Part shown: positions 9,962 to 18,552 of the stretch, in pieces | How positions within the stretch are numbered: position 1 is the first letter of the stretch | Layout of the letters: each line of letters starts with the position of its first letter | Source of the DNA: Proteromonas lacertae | Lineage: Eukaryota; Sar; Bigyra; Opalinata; Proteromonadidae | Assembly (NCBI GenBank): GCA_002245135.1 | Contig: NGBS01000352.1 | Span: 1-30,211 of the forward strand | Length of the DNA: 30,211 bases | Reading direction: 5' to 3' | The notes under the pieces: generated by a model | What the model was told of the DNA's origin: nothing | The model's input: only the letters and a program-made list of their open reading frames with translations | Database searches by the model: none | Translations under genes and position numbers: made by a program

Positions 9962-10920
9962 TTATAATATATTAGTAATGATTTTTATATAATTTGTTTC
10001 ATTTACCTTCAACTTAATACAATTTATAGATCCTTGTTTTAAAATTTTTTTAAGATTGTATTTCTTTACAACATAGTTATTATAATAATAATCATATTTC
10101 TTTTGAATCTATAATAATCTACATATAAGTATATACATTTGTTAATTTTTCTTTTTCATTTTGAGAAATACCTAAATGGATAGCTCTTAAACAGCTTGTG
10201 CTATCCACTACAATCGTGCTATTGTCCTTAACTTTAAGACCAACAATAATATTATCATATTTTACTCTTCCAACTACAATATCCTTCAAAATCCTTTTTT
10301 CATAGTATGAAAAAGTGTATTTCGTAAATATAAAATAATCAATTGCACTGCCTGAATGTAAATTGCAGTCATTCCAAATTGAATCGTGATTTCTATAACG
10401 AGTAATATTTTTCCAATACATATCACATCTTTTTCCTACTATAAGTAACTTCTTTTTGTTTAAATTTTTACATTTCATTATTACATTTATCAAATTACTT
10501 ACGCGTGTATGCAATAATATATCAGAATTTAAATAAATAAAAGCATCACATCTTGTAATAAAAAATGATTTCTCAATCATATGGAAAAAAAATGGAGTTC
10601 CATAATGGTTACTTCTATTGACTTTATATAACTGATATACTCTTTAATCTTCACATATATACATTTATTACATGAAAGATTATACAAACTAATATCATTT
10701 TGATAAAATATAATTATTATTCCATTCCTTTTTACTGTAGTAATTAAATTTTGTAAAATAGTATTAAATATATAATAGTTAAAAGAAAATATAGGAGGAA
10801 GAGTAGTTATAAAAGAATAATCATATTTCTTATTATAATTACTAAATAATGTATATAATAATAGTGTAATATAAAAAATAAAAAATAAAAATATTAATAT
10901 ATTCAGTAAATATAATTCTG
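9962..10920 (-). CDS. Putative GT-A sugar transferase, three exons
   Basis: Introns at 10615-10640 (26 nt, phase 2) and 10109-10136 (28 nt, phase 0), both GTATAT...ATAG, join three exons. Exon 1 encodes a membrane anchor (ILIFLFFIFYITLLLYTLF) and stem, and ends KIKE. Exon 2 begins SNHYGTPFFFHM, carries the acidic motif FIYLNSDILL, then IVGKRCDMYW, GSAIDYFIF, GRVKYDNIIVG and RAIHLG. Exon 3 encodes a Lys/Tyr-rich tail ending at TAA 9962-9964. The set matches an uncharacterised eukaryotic nucleotide-diphospho-sugar transferase family with NADILL and GR..WDN motifs. Without splicing, only the central exon appears as an open frame. I could not find an in-frame ATG for exon 1, so the true start is uncertain and a further upstream exon or a non-AUG start is possible. 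It diverges from the DUF229 gene at 10945. Confidence 0.75.
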
Positions 10921-10944
10921 TTATGCTAATAATAAATATATGAA

Positions 10945-12470
10945 ATGAATATCTTTTTATTTAAATATATTTTTTATAAATTTTGGATTTGTTTAATATT
11001 CACTAATATAATAATTATAACATTTATAGAAAGCAAAAGTGGATTATACTTATCATTAAAAGATACATTATGTTATAGCTGGATCAATAACAATAAATAT
11101 GAAATAAAAAAGAATTTGTGTAACATAAACTGTTCATATTATAGATTTAAGCATTTTCCAACTAATAAAGCATTTATATGTAAAAGATTAAATGAAAATA
11201 ACAACAGTGAAAATTATAAGAATAATGCTTCTATTTATTATTTTAATACATCAACATATGGTAAGTGTATAAAAGAATACAGGTTTTTCTTTGATTATTA
11301 TGAAGTATAATATTTTATATACATCAGAATAATAGTTTACCATTCAATTTTGAAATACAATATATAGAATCATATTCATATAATCAAATATTTTTAAAAT
11401 TTATACCACAAAATACATATATATTGAATTATAATAGAATATCTGTAAATTTAATTCTTTTTGATGGGTTATCTAGAATGTCATTTAATCATCAGTTCAT
11501 TAATACTCAAAACTATTTGCTAAGTTTATCTAAGGATTATTATATTTATGACATGTTAAGATATCATACAATAGGATTAAATTCTAGACCAAACTATGTT
11601 CCATTATTCTACGGAATTAAATATAGGAATTCTTCGTTGAAAGTATATCCATTATTCTTATGATATTATTGTAGAGGAAATCATTATTTAATTACTTCCA
11701 TGAAAATGGATATAAAACAATATCTTTATCAGGATTTTGCGATAATAACATTGAGCTATGCGGAAAACCAGAAGAATATGGTGCAGATCATAATATAAAT
11801 ATAGCATGTCATCCTTCAATTAATAAGTATATAATCTTTATATTTTAGTTATAATGTAACAGGAGCTTATGGAACTGGACCAAGATGCATACATGGAAAA
11901 AGAATATCTTACTTGTTTATTGATTATTTAAAAGATGCTCAAATCTATTATTATAATCATAGTGTAAAGTTCTTCTCATTTATTTCATTTTCTGAAACTC
12001 ACGATGTATATCTTTTTATTAACTAATAATATTTAGAGCAATCAATTATCTGTTGCAGGAATAGATGAAAAAATAAAACAATATATAAAAAGACTTAATG
12101 GTATATTTATTCATTGTAAAAAATAGAAACAACCACTTTAAATAAGCTAATAACAATAATTACAGGTGATCATGGAATACATTACGGAAAATATTACAAT
12201 ATGATAGAAAATACATTTCCGCCATTAATTTTTGTATTGAATAAGAGCTATATTGTATAGATTATACATAAAAGATTAATATCACAATATTATCATCACA
12301 GATTAACAGAGAATCAGAATAGATTAATTACGCCTTATACACTATTTAATACTCTTAAATATATAGCAGAAGGATTTAAAGGAAAATCTAAAAATACATT
12401 ATTTGACAGTATATCGATAAAAAGTACTTGTAAATCATCTAATATAGAATTTAAGTGCAATTGTAAATAA
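10945..12470 (+). CDS. DUF229 family protein, seven exons with six introns of 22-32 nt
   Basis: Exons are 10945-11304, 11328-11642, 11675-11826, 11849-12005, 12037-12100, 12127-12233 and 12261-12470. Introns measure 23, 32, 22, 31, 26 and 27 nt, begin GTATA or GTATT and end CAG or TAG. Exons total 1365 nt, giving 454 residues with no internal stop; phases are 0, 0, 2, 0, 1, 0. Family landmarks run across the junctions in order: membrane anchor (about 9-28), paired-Cys region, LILFDGLSRM, MLRYHTIGLNSRPNYVPLFY, ADHNINIACH, YGTGPRCIHG, FISFSETHD, IITGDHGIHYG, NRLITPYTLFNTL and a Cys-rich end. The acceptor of intron 4 was chosen at 12036 because the later CAG at 12058 breaks the frame. DUF229 proteins have a sulfatase/phosphatase-like fold; their reaction is unknown. 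This is the best proof in the window that the host uses minute introns. Confidence 0.9.
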
Positions 12471-12492
12471 TATTTATCAAACAATTCAATTT

Positions 12493-13240
12493 ATGTTTAT
12501 CTGCTTACATCAAATAGTAACTATTTTAGTTCTATTTTCGCTGTGCTATTATGTTATTATTATACGCATTCTTAAAATAGAAAATGAAGATAAATGTTCA
12601 CTTTTTGATCATTGAATAAAGTATGAAAATAGAGACTATCATTTATATCAAAAATAATACAGAGAATCAATATACAAACATGTCACTAATAATTAGAATG
12701 ATGAAAACAATTATTTTTAATAAAAAATATAAGGTTAATATGTACATTGATACTATTAGATTGTATTCTATTGCCTATAGAAGAACTATTAGCAATCAAA
12801 TATCTGGTGACATTGCTGAAAGTCTAAGTGAAATGTTCATTTATTACAAATATGCAAACAGTTTAAAAATTAATAATGGTTCGATATGTGAAACAGGGTT
12901 TTGTATGGAGTTAGTAGCTTAACATTTTTTCTAACTTTAGGTTTATCCTCAAGATACTATGGATTTGATTATGGCGAAACACAGTCAAAGTATATATATT
13001 CATTATTATCAAAACATTTTAATACGCAAATGGTATAGGGTAAATCACAAAAAACAATTCCGTTATTTAATAAATCTATAAAATGTGATATTATCCATAT
13101 TGATGGAAGTCACTTAAATGAAAATATTTATGAAAGAAATAGTGCATGGAAAAAATGTATCAATGATAAAATTATAATAAAAGCATTCTGTTCTGAATAT
13201 AAGTCATATTGCAATGGTAAATGTGTAAAACAAAAGATGT
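12493..13240 (+). pseudogene. Methyltransferase-like protein, probably decayed
   Basis: A Rossmann-type methyltransferase pattern is visible: GDIAESLSEMFIYY, then GSICETGF (the glycine-rich motif I, usually ExGxNxGxS), YGVSSLTFFL, YYGFDYGE (motif II acidic residue), GKSQKTIPLF and CDIIHIDGSHLNE (the IDG-H motif typical of this family). An anchor-like stretch begins at ATG 12493 (MFICLHQIVTILVLFSLCYY). The frame changes after GSICETGF at a T4 run, an in-frame TAG precedes GKSQKT, and the anchor segment is not in frame with the rest. None of these is repaired by a GT-AG minute intron that I can find. It is therefore a pseudogene or carries several sequence errors. The 3' end overlaps that of the convergent GT61 copy. 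Confidence 0.6.
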
Positions 13241-14278
13241 ATTAATGATGCATATGTAGCTATATACCAATTAATATATGTTATATTTATGTAAAAGCTA
13301 TATCCGTTGTAATTTTGATATATACCATAATATTTGTATCCTAATGTATATGAAAGGCTTGAAAAACATAAATTAGGATTTTTATAAGGTAAAAATTCAA
13401 TTATTATTATATTTTCATGACACAAAAGTATGTTACTTAATCCTGCACCATGTGGAGCTATTATGTATTTTGCTCTTCCAAACATTAACATTGTATCATT
13501 GAAGAGAGTATGGGGATAAAAAGTGTAAATTATATAATTCTTAAATATCAATTCTAATGTTTTCTTCAAATCACTAAAATTTATTATAGATCTTTTTTTA
13601 ATCTTTTAATTATAATAATAATGTTTTGTGGTTGATTATAGTATATCTATTTCTTGTTATAAGTTGGTTTTTAAGATATAATAATGATTGAATTCCTGAT
13701 GATTTACCACATTCACTATTCTCCACTACTTCTGCATATTTTACATTAATAAAGCCAGTCAATATTCTATTTAAACTAATGCCTAATAATTTAATATAAT
13801 TAAAAGCAGCATTATTCCTACCTATGTGTATATATATTTGATTGGATGTTATATATGATAGAAAAAATGATATTTTGGTAAGGCATTCAATTATTGAATG
13901 AAATATAGCTTTTGTCCAATACTGTGATAGGACAAGTACTTTGTTATATTTTTTTATTTTTCTAGGTATATACTTATCTACATAATTACATTTACACCCT
14001 TTTGATAATCTTAAATTATAATTTTTAGTATAAACCGGTCCAGTGTTACTTATTATTACATTTTTAAACAAATATGCTTTAATTTTCTTCTTATTTTCAT
14101 GTAATAATGATTTATACTGATAAATAAAAAGTGTATTATTATTATTCTTATCAAGAGTAATATTATTTTATTCAAGAGTTGTATTATAGTATAATCTTCT
14201 ATACTTATATTTTATACTAATAAACTCATTTGATTGTGAAATACAGGCTAAATTTTTTGTTGAGTTAATTATTTTCAT
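13204..14278 (-). pseudogene. GT61-family glycosyltransferase, probably decayed
   Basis: A paralogue of the gene at 6331-7329: LSQYWTKAIFHSIIECLTKI matches SHQWGNAIFHSIVECL, IIIIIKRLKKRS matches IVIIKRNGKRD, and APHGAGLSNILL is the family signature. The ATG at 14278 opens a frame that aligns with the start of the other copy but contains one in-frame TAA before the conserved part. A one-base frame change lies just before IIIIIKR, in a stretch with no GT, so no intron can explain it. Between these points the protein is well conserved, including YYGIYQNY near the end, so decay is recent or the lesions are sequence errors. Confidence 0.7.
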
Positions 14279-14568
14279 TTTTATATGAGAAAATATGTAT
14301 GAATCAAATTCTGGGAAAATAAACAATAAATATAAAAGGATATATATATATACATATCATCAATTACATGTTTTATATATAATTATTTTCACTTAAAAAC
14401 AAAAATAATGGTATATAATATTGTTCTTTCTATTGTTTATAGTGTATCCTTCTATATGTATATTTCAACTAAAAGTCTCATTTAATTTTGTATAAATAAC
14501 AATACTGCAAAGATTGAGGAAATAATGATTAAATATTACATTATATAATATAATTGTGAAAATATTTA
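14279..14568. other. Intergenic spacer, nothing recognised
   Basis: An AT-rich spacer upstream of the GT61 copy and downstream of the GT92 gene on the minus strand. I see no coding frame, hairpin or repeat of note. Confidence 0.6.
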
Positions 14569-15711
14569 TCATTTATTGTAACTATTTTGAAAAATTATTT
14601 CTTTAATTTTGTTAGATTTTATGTTTAGCAAATATTGCTGATGATAATTAAAGTTTTCATATGTCCAATTTTTACACACTCTAGAATGTCTTGATTCTTC
14701 ATTTCTTGCATGAATTACATATCCTAAATTTATATCAATATTTTCTTTAAAGCAATTGTTTTTAAGTATGACATCATGGACAACTATATGAGATATACAA
14801 TTAGGTATATTAATTATAAATTTCCATATCATAAAAGGGCAAGCAGAATAATTGCCACTTAAAAAGAAACCTTTTCCTTTTGTAATTGTCAGTTTAGGAT
14901 AAAAATGAAATGATGAAGCTTTATTATTTAGATGAGAAAATAGTAGTTTGCTGTTGTTATACTGAGGAGAATAAATAACTTCGTCGTGATCAGTAAATAT
15001 TATTCTCCTTGCAATATATTTGTATCTGTGGAAGCAATCATTTTGTTTCCATACATGAAATCTCTTCTTTTCATATAAATTATGTGTAAAATTATCTAGT
15101 ACAATTTCCATTACACCTTTTTGAATATAATATTTATAAATCAGTTTAATATCTTTTGAGCAATTTGTATTATAAATTATAAATTTTTCAACTCCAAAAT
15201 TTAGATAGTATTCTATAAATTCTATAAATCTATGGGTATTGTTATAATCAAATAAGGAAGTTAAACAAAATAGTAACTGATATTTATATTTATTCACATA
15301 TGTATTATATACTGAAATTTGTTTATTTGATAAATATATTATTTGTTTATTCCCGTAATGTTTAGGGGTATTACAAAGAATATTAAGATATCTTTCATGA
15401 ACACCTACATTCTTTATAATTGTTAATTTAGATTGGTAGTTGTAATAACCAGTGAAACTGCATTTCATTTTATTAAGAACTGAGGAATAATTATTATTTG
15501 AACAAAAAATTATAATTCTAATCTTATCTATTTCTAAAAGAGTTGAAAAAATATATATTCCATCTGATAATTTTATAGGATGAATAACAATGCTGTACAG
15601 TGAATTAATACTTTTTATATATTTAGTTTGTAAAATAAAATATATAAATATTATATAGATACTAAATAAAGATGATGAAAATATATTTCTTACATGAATT
15701 GTTAATATCAT
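14569..15711 (-). CDS. GT92-family glycosyltransferase (DUF23)
   Basis: A 380-residue type II membrane protein with an anchor at residues 11-29. GT92 hallmarks are LLFCLTSLFDYN (146-157, the family start), HRFIEFIEYYLNFGVEKFII (about 160-179), QNDCFHRYKYIARRIIFTDH (residues 223-242, the Asn-Asp-Cys block leading into the DxDE site) with DHDEVI at 241-246, then SSFHFYPKL and HARNEESRHSRVC. In nematodes and other animals GT92 enzymes act as galactosyltransferases on core fucose or as related enzymes. The linkage here is inferred only, but a FUT8-like enzyme in the same cluster makes a galactosyl-fucose pathway conceivable. The frame is whole and needs no intron. Confidence 0.85.
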   Translation of the reverse strand: MILTIHVRNIFSSSLFSIYIIFIYFILQTKYIKSINSLYSIVIHPIKLSDGIYIFSTLLEIDKIRIIIFCSNNNYSSVLNKMKCSFTGYYNYQSKLTIIKNVGVHERYLNILCNTPKHYGNKQIIYLSNKQISVYNTYVNKYKYQLLFCLTSLFDYNNTHRFIEFIEYYLNFGVEKFIIYNTNCSKDIKLIYKYYIQKGVMEIVLDNFTHNLYEKKRFHVWKQNDCFHRYKYIARRIIFTDHDEVIYSPQYNNSKLLFSHLNNKASSFHFYPKLTITKGKGFFLSGNYSACPFMIWKFIINIPNCISHIVVHDVILKNNCFKENIDINLGYVIHARNEESRHSRVCKNWTYENFNYHQQYLLNIKSNKIKEIIFQNSYNK

Positions 15712-15715
15712 TCAT

Positions 15716-16119
15716 ATTTCAATGCTTTTTCCTCACTCACCTCATAATTATGCAAGATGCTTTACTATAGTTACTACACTCAGTAATAGGATGTTATTTA
15801 TTGATCTTTCCCAATAAAGAAAATTCAATATAGTTGCAACTAAGAGATTTTTAAAGAAAAAATTATGGTGTTTTTATTGATAAGTCACTAGTGGGACAGT
15901 GCATATGTTACATCTTGTTTATCAACAATACTTTGACGATGAAGAAGTGACGATAATAAATTTCTCGATAATAAGAAAACTATGGAAAAATATGATAATC
16001 GAATGTATCTTTCCATAGTTTTCTAAATGCTAATTTTCTCTTTTTAACATCTTACCATGCTTAATCTATGCTAAACTGTTTATAATTGCAATTAGAATAA
16101 CTGTCTTTAAAACTGTTAT
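15716..16119. other. Intergenic region with a strong hairpin
   Basis: This region separates the GT92 gene from the acyltransferase gene. It is slightly less AT-rich than its neighbours, has no frame that can be defended and contains the perfect 15-bp hairpin listed separately. Confidence 0.6.
15974..16024. repeat. Perfect 15-bp hairpin
   Basis: AGAAAACTATGGAAA (15974-15988) and TTTCCATAGTTTTCT (16010-16024) are exact reverse complements separated by a 21-nt loop. The size would fit a short foldback repeat, a small-RNA precursor or a transcript 3' end. No target-site duplication or longer terminal repeat was seen. Confidence 0.7.
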
Positions 16120-17830
16120 TCAACATCTTCTATAATAATACTTTCCATATGCATAAAAGTTACATAAATTAGATTTGTTCTTAGAAAGATCACTTCCGCT
16201 GAATATTTTAGAAAATATATTAGTGAAATATTTATAATATGATGAAGTGTAAAAAGGAGATAAATGAGATATCCCATCGTAAATACTTATACTTCCTATT
16301 TTACACTGACATACATTTTTATTACATATTTTATCATTAAATGACACATACATAGTATTATTTAATTTTGGTATGCATCTTTCATAAAGAGTGCAGTTGA
16401 TTCCGTTAATTGTGAAACATTTGTTATTATGTTTTTCATAACATTGTAAACATATATTATTCTTTATTAATGAAGGGCTATCTTCAATGTATAATACATG
16501 GGGTATAAAAATATTATAATACTGAATCATTTTTATGATTTTTAATCTAAATTTACTGCTTTGATAATTAGTCATAACAAAGCTAAAAATTACAAGCATC
16601 CATTTTATGTTAGCTTTGTTAAAATATTCATTATGAAGCAATACATAATCCCGATGTAAATGTAAGTAATAATAATGCATCATGATACCATATTCTTTAG
16701 TATATGGTAGCATAGCAGGTATCCATTGCTCTAAATGAGAATCTCCAACTAACAATATGTTATTATTTGATAGAATTTCTCCTTTTTTAATATGGCAATG
16801 ACTACACCATAACATTAATGAAGCTATTTTTGCCCTTTTCACTATTTTTATGTTATAATCCATTTGTTTATGTCGAAGAGTTATTCTTATTTTATTAGAA
16901 ACATATATAGTGCTGAGAATAATAAGTATATAAATTATTATGATATATTGTTTTATATTCTGTTCTATTAAATAATAATCTAAAACTGATGCAAATATCG
17001 AATAGATAATTCTGTGTATAGTATAATTATTAATCGTGTTACAAAAAATAAAATGAAATAGATAAAGCGAATAGGATATTTTACCAAAGAATAGAATCAT
17101 TTTATTAAGTAGAATGTTGTCACATCTGCATTTATCGTTATAACAAGATATATTTGAGATAAATGTTAGTAATAATATATTGAAGAATAAGTTATATATT
17201 GGTTGTATAATAATAAGAAGAATAAAAACTACAATGATGTTTAAATTTATATAAATATAACATTTTACACACATTGGCAGTAGATAGCACCATATTCTTA
17301 TTAATGTATTATAATAGTATGTATAATCATTTATGTAACATTCACATATAAAATCATATAAAAATGATGATACTATCAAACTATAATATACACATTTATT
17401 ATTTAAGATTAATATTTTCATTAATGCTATCTGAATAATATAAAATTGAAAAATAAAACAAACATACCATAAATGATTTAATAATGATTTATTATCTTTG
17501 AGAAAATAATCATTTTTATTAATCATAAGCCTAAAATTATAAGTATATGTCAATCCATATTTCAAATCTATTACATCATCATAATTTAAAAGATTTCGCT
17601 TTACAGGATAATTCGAAGTAATTATCAATAATAAATAATAACTTGGTGTAAGTCTTTTAAATCTAATGTAAATACTATTAATTATAGATACTGGTTTTTT
17701 TAATGAGGATATATATCCTGCTATATTAATAAATATAACAACTCCCATATATCCATACTTAAAATATGATATATTATTATGATATAATACAATATAGATT
17801 ATGCATATATGTATAACCGTAAGAATATCA
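16120..17830 (-). CDS. Membrane acyltransferase-3 with C-terminal SGNH domain (OAC-type)
   Basis: From YGYMGVVIFI onward the open frame (17757 down to 16120) encodes about ten membrane helices of the acyltransferase-3 family, with SLLNHLWYVCFIFQFYII matching the family's S..HlWsL..E.QFY block. The SGNH-like domain follows: LLVGDSHLEQWIP (catalytic Ser block) and, near the end, DGISHLSPF (Asp..His block). Such proteins O-acylate polysaccharides or other surface molecules. The frame entering at 17757 lacks the usual N-terminus. A 33-nt GTATTA...TTTTAAG intron at 17758-17790 would add an upstream exon reading DILTVIHICIIYI, which resembles the family's D-lR-iA-l--V--H start. Where that exon begins is unclear because it runs into the GC-rich island. 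The bare ORF starts with ATG at 17748 and would lack the first helix. Confidence 0.8.
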
Positions 17831-17945
17831 CTGTAGGTGGGTAACCCGTACCAGACTATTCTTAGGTGCCTTCTACAGGTAAGAATAAGCGATTTGAGTG
17901 TAAATTAGTTTTTGGCACGGGCTATACTGGAGGAAGCGGTGAATT
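17819..17945 (+). ncRNA. GC-rich structured island, candidate snRNA/spliced-leader-like RNA or element terminus
   Basis: In DNA this AT-rich, a segment approaching half G+C with strong complementarity stands out. TATTCTTA (17857-17864) pairs with TAAGAATA (17880-17887) around a 15-nt loop, and with a second copy of GTAAGAATA at 17819-17827. CTGTAG (17831-17836) pairs with CTACAG (17873-17878). GGGTAACCC forms a small hairpin. A consensus splice donor CAG|GTAAGA lies at 17878/17879 inside the stem-loop, and an Sm-like site AGTTTTTGG at 17907-17915 follows. Donor in a stem-loop followed by an Sm site is the plan of spliced-leader RNAs. No poly-T termination signal or 3' hairpin is clear. The island abuts the Polinton, so it could instead belong to that element's terminal repeat. 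Confidence 0.3.
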
Positions 17946-18070
17946 TAAATTTCTTTATATATTTTTGTGTATGAGTAATTTTATGGGTTAAAATTTTTTC
18001 TTTTGTTTTTTTGTATATAATTTCATTTAACTTTTTCTTATTGTTTTTTATCAATCATAATTTCAAAAGA

Positions 18071-18424
18071 ATGTCAAGAATTTGGATCGAGAATGTTAAT
18101 ATAGAAGATAGAAATAAGCGTGAAGATGAAGACTTTGAAAGAATCTATGCAATCATTGAAAGTGAAGTAGCTAGAATAGTAGCTCAACCACAACCACCAT
18201 CACCTCCAGTAGTAATGTGGTATACATCTGATACAGCTGATGAGGATGATAGAAAGTATGAAGAATGGTGTGCAATTCATAAACCAACTAGAGTAGCACA
18301 AGCAACTATACGCCCTAGAAAATGGGTTGATCCTGAAGAAGAACGCAGAAAAACCAAGATGTTAAAGCGTTATGGCATTGATGAAAAAAACATCATTGAA
18401 GAAAGACTAAGATTTCATAACTAA
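18071..18424 (+). CDS. Polinton small charged protein, unknown
   Basis: About 117 residues from the ATG at 18071 (MSRIWIENVN), chosen over an upstream frame start because the extra residues are low-complexity Phe/Asn. It is strongly charged, with a QPQPPSPP segment in the middle and a basic end. No known domain was recognised. It is the leftmost gene of the element and is co-directional with the next three. Confidence 0.6.
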   Translation: MSRIWIENVNIEDRNKREDEDFERIYAIIESEVARIVAQPQPPSPPVVMWYTSDTADEDDRKYEEWCAIHKPTRVAQATIRPRKWVDPEEERRKTKMLKRYGIDEKNIIEERLRFHN

Positions 18425-18458
18425 TTCTTAAATCATTGGTTTTAATTGAATTTTTGTT

Positions 18459-18468
18459 ATTTGATTGG
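18459..18468. promoter_or_regulatory. CCAATCAAAT box (reverse orientation)
   Basis: ATTTGATTGG, the reverse complement of CCAATCAAAT, lies about 85 bp before the start of the zinc-ribbon gene. The same ten bases occur twice in the divergent promoter at 23166-23195, which suggests a shared upstream element of this Polinton's genes. Confidence 0.4.
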
Positions 18469-18552
18469 CTGAATAGAAATAAACATAATATTACATAATT
18501 CTTTTCATTCGTAAATTTCTTGCGATTTTTGAAATAATCTACATAAATTAAA

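Noticed and set aside
12058-12060. CAG acceptor at 12058 for intron 4 of the DUF229 gene
   Set aside because: Splicing there places a stop two codons later, while the TAG acceptor at 12034-12036 keeps the frame and the family alignment.
12240-12270. A 20-nt GTATAG...AAAAG intron in the DUF229 gene
   Set aside because: It leaves the next exon out of frame. The 27-nt intron at 12234-12260 keeps both frame and family motif.
34-17830. Ciliate-type genetic code as an explanation for interrupted frames
   Set aside because: The segments containing the stops also shift the frame in many cases and have GT-AG ends, and well-formed genes end at TAA and TAG where their family ends.
34-17830. Trichomonas as host, because of its many Polintons and few introns
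   Set aside because: Intron density is far too high, the long GTAYGT and ACTAACACACAG signals typical of its introns are absent, and several gene families are more animal-like.
17861-17945. Possible U1 snRNA on the minus strand, from a TTCTTACCTG match to the U1 5' end
   Set aside because: Only about nine bases match, the following sequence does not fold or read like U1, and the Sm-like site is on the opposite strand.
17819-17945. tRNA gene
   Set aside because: No T-arm GGTTCGAATCC-like sequence and no acceptor stem pairing could be found in the GC-rich island.
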